From: Synechococcus sp. GFB01
GTDB lineage: Bacteria; Cyanobacteriota; Cyanobacteriia; PCC-6307; Cyanobiaceae
NCBI RefSeq assembly: GCF_001039265.1
Contig: NZ_LFEK01000011.1
Coordinates: 16,236 to 22,312, forward strand
Reading direction: 5' to 3'
DNA: 6,077 bases
Below are positions 5,848-6,077 of this stretch, in pieces (position 1 is the first letter of the stretch; each line of letters starts with the position of its first letter). Position numbers and translations under genes: made by a program. Below the pieces are notes generated by a model that was given only the letters and a program-made list of their open reading frames with translations, was not told where the DNA came from and made no database searches.

Positions 5848-6077
5848 ATGGCCTCCATGCGTTCGCCTCGCCTGCGACCGGTGCACCTGCTGCACCGGCT
5901 TGACGGTCTGCTTACCCAGGCGGTCGATCCCAGCCGTTGCAGCGGCGTTCAGCAGCGGCGGCTGCGCCAGCGTCTCGCCCTCACCCAGCGTCTGCTCGAT
6001 CCTCTGCCGCCGGTGCTGGCCCAGCCGCTGCGAGCCGATGTGCTGTTCTGGCGCGCTCTGCGCTGGGGTGGCTTCGG
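5848..6077 (+). CDS. Start of an unidentified gene (3' end outside window)
   Basis: An open frame runs from the ATG at 5848 to the window edge (76 full codons) without a stop. The protein starts MASMRSPRLRPVHLLHRLDG. It then has a basic Gln/Arg/Leu-rich helical stretch (VQQRRLRQRLALTQRLLDPL, about 34-53) and reaches VLFWRALRWGGF at the edge. It looks soluble and helical at its start, and I do not recognise the family. The frame is also open further upstream (an ATG at 5770), but that would run into the divergent gene, so 5848 or the ATG at 5857 is the better start. No strong Shine-Dalgarno sequence is seen. Coding is supported by the long open frame, a clean divergent layout with the DUF6439-like gene, and GC-rich codon use like its neighbours. 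Confidence 0.6.
   Translation, partial: MASMRSPRLRPVHLLHRLDGLLTQAVDPSRCSGVQQRRLRQRLALTQRLLDPLPPVLAQPLRADVLFWRALRWGGF

Overview
The window looks like a piece of a GC-rich picocyanobacterial chromosome of the Synechococcus/Cyanobium type. The evidence is the gene content: Psb28 (photosystem II assembly), Gun4 (chlorophyll biosynthesis), a DUF6439-like small protein, and a small membrane ORF overlapping the 3' end of secF. One cyanobacterial HIP1 octamer is also present. I see no mobile element, CRISPR array, rRNA or tRNA.

Layout. (1) 1-559, plus strand: the 3' end of secF, then a 75-residue membrane protein whose ATG overlaps the secF stop. (2) 605-4165, minus strand, read right to left: mnmH (tRNA 2-selenouridine synthase), psb28, and two adjacent AI-2E (PF01594) family membrane proteins. 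Gaps are 23, 3 and about 15 nt, so this is probably one transcription unit. It converges on the secF unit. (3) 4231-5477, plus strand: gun4, a hairpin, then a small histidine-kinase-like ATPase of the anti-sigma-factor (RsbW/SpoIIAB) type. gun4 diverges from mnmH across a 65-nt gap that contains an almost perfect 20-bp palindrome. (4) 5419-5778, minus strand: a DUF6439-like protein, convergent with and overlapping the ATPase gene. (5) 5848 to the end, plus strand: the start of an unidentified gene, divergent from the DUF6439-like gene.

How the genes fit together. Psb28 and Gun4 both act where chlorophyll supply meets photosystem assembly. Their genes lie on opposite sides of mnmH but are transcribed in opposite directions. 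SecF belongs to the membrane-protein translocation machinery. The other genes are housekeeping or unknown, and I see no evidence that the window forms one dedicated system.

The most notable sequence observation is that the upstream AI-2E gene (1625-2708) is broken by two single-base shifts. Both fall in homopolymer runs (C7 and G6 on the plus strand), and one added base in each restores a 361-residue protein. This is either sequencing/assembly error or recent gene decay. A third homopolymer (C6 at 5410-5415) may similarly have altered the end of the ATPase gene. I found nothing that I would call a new biological system.
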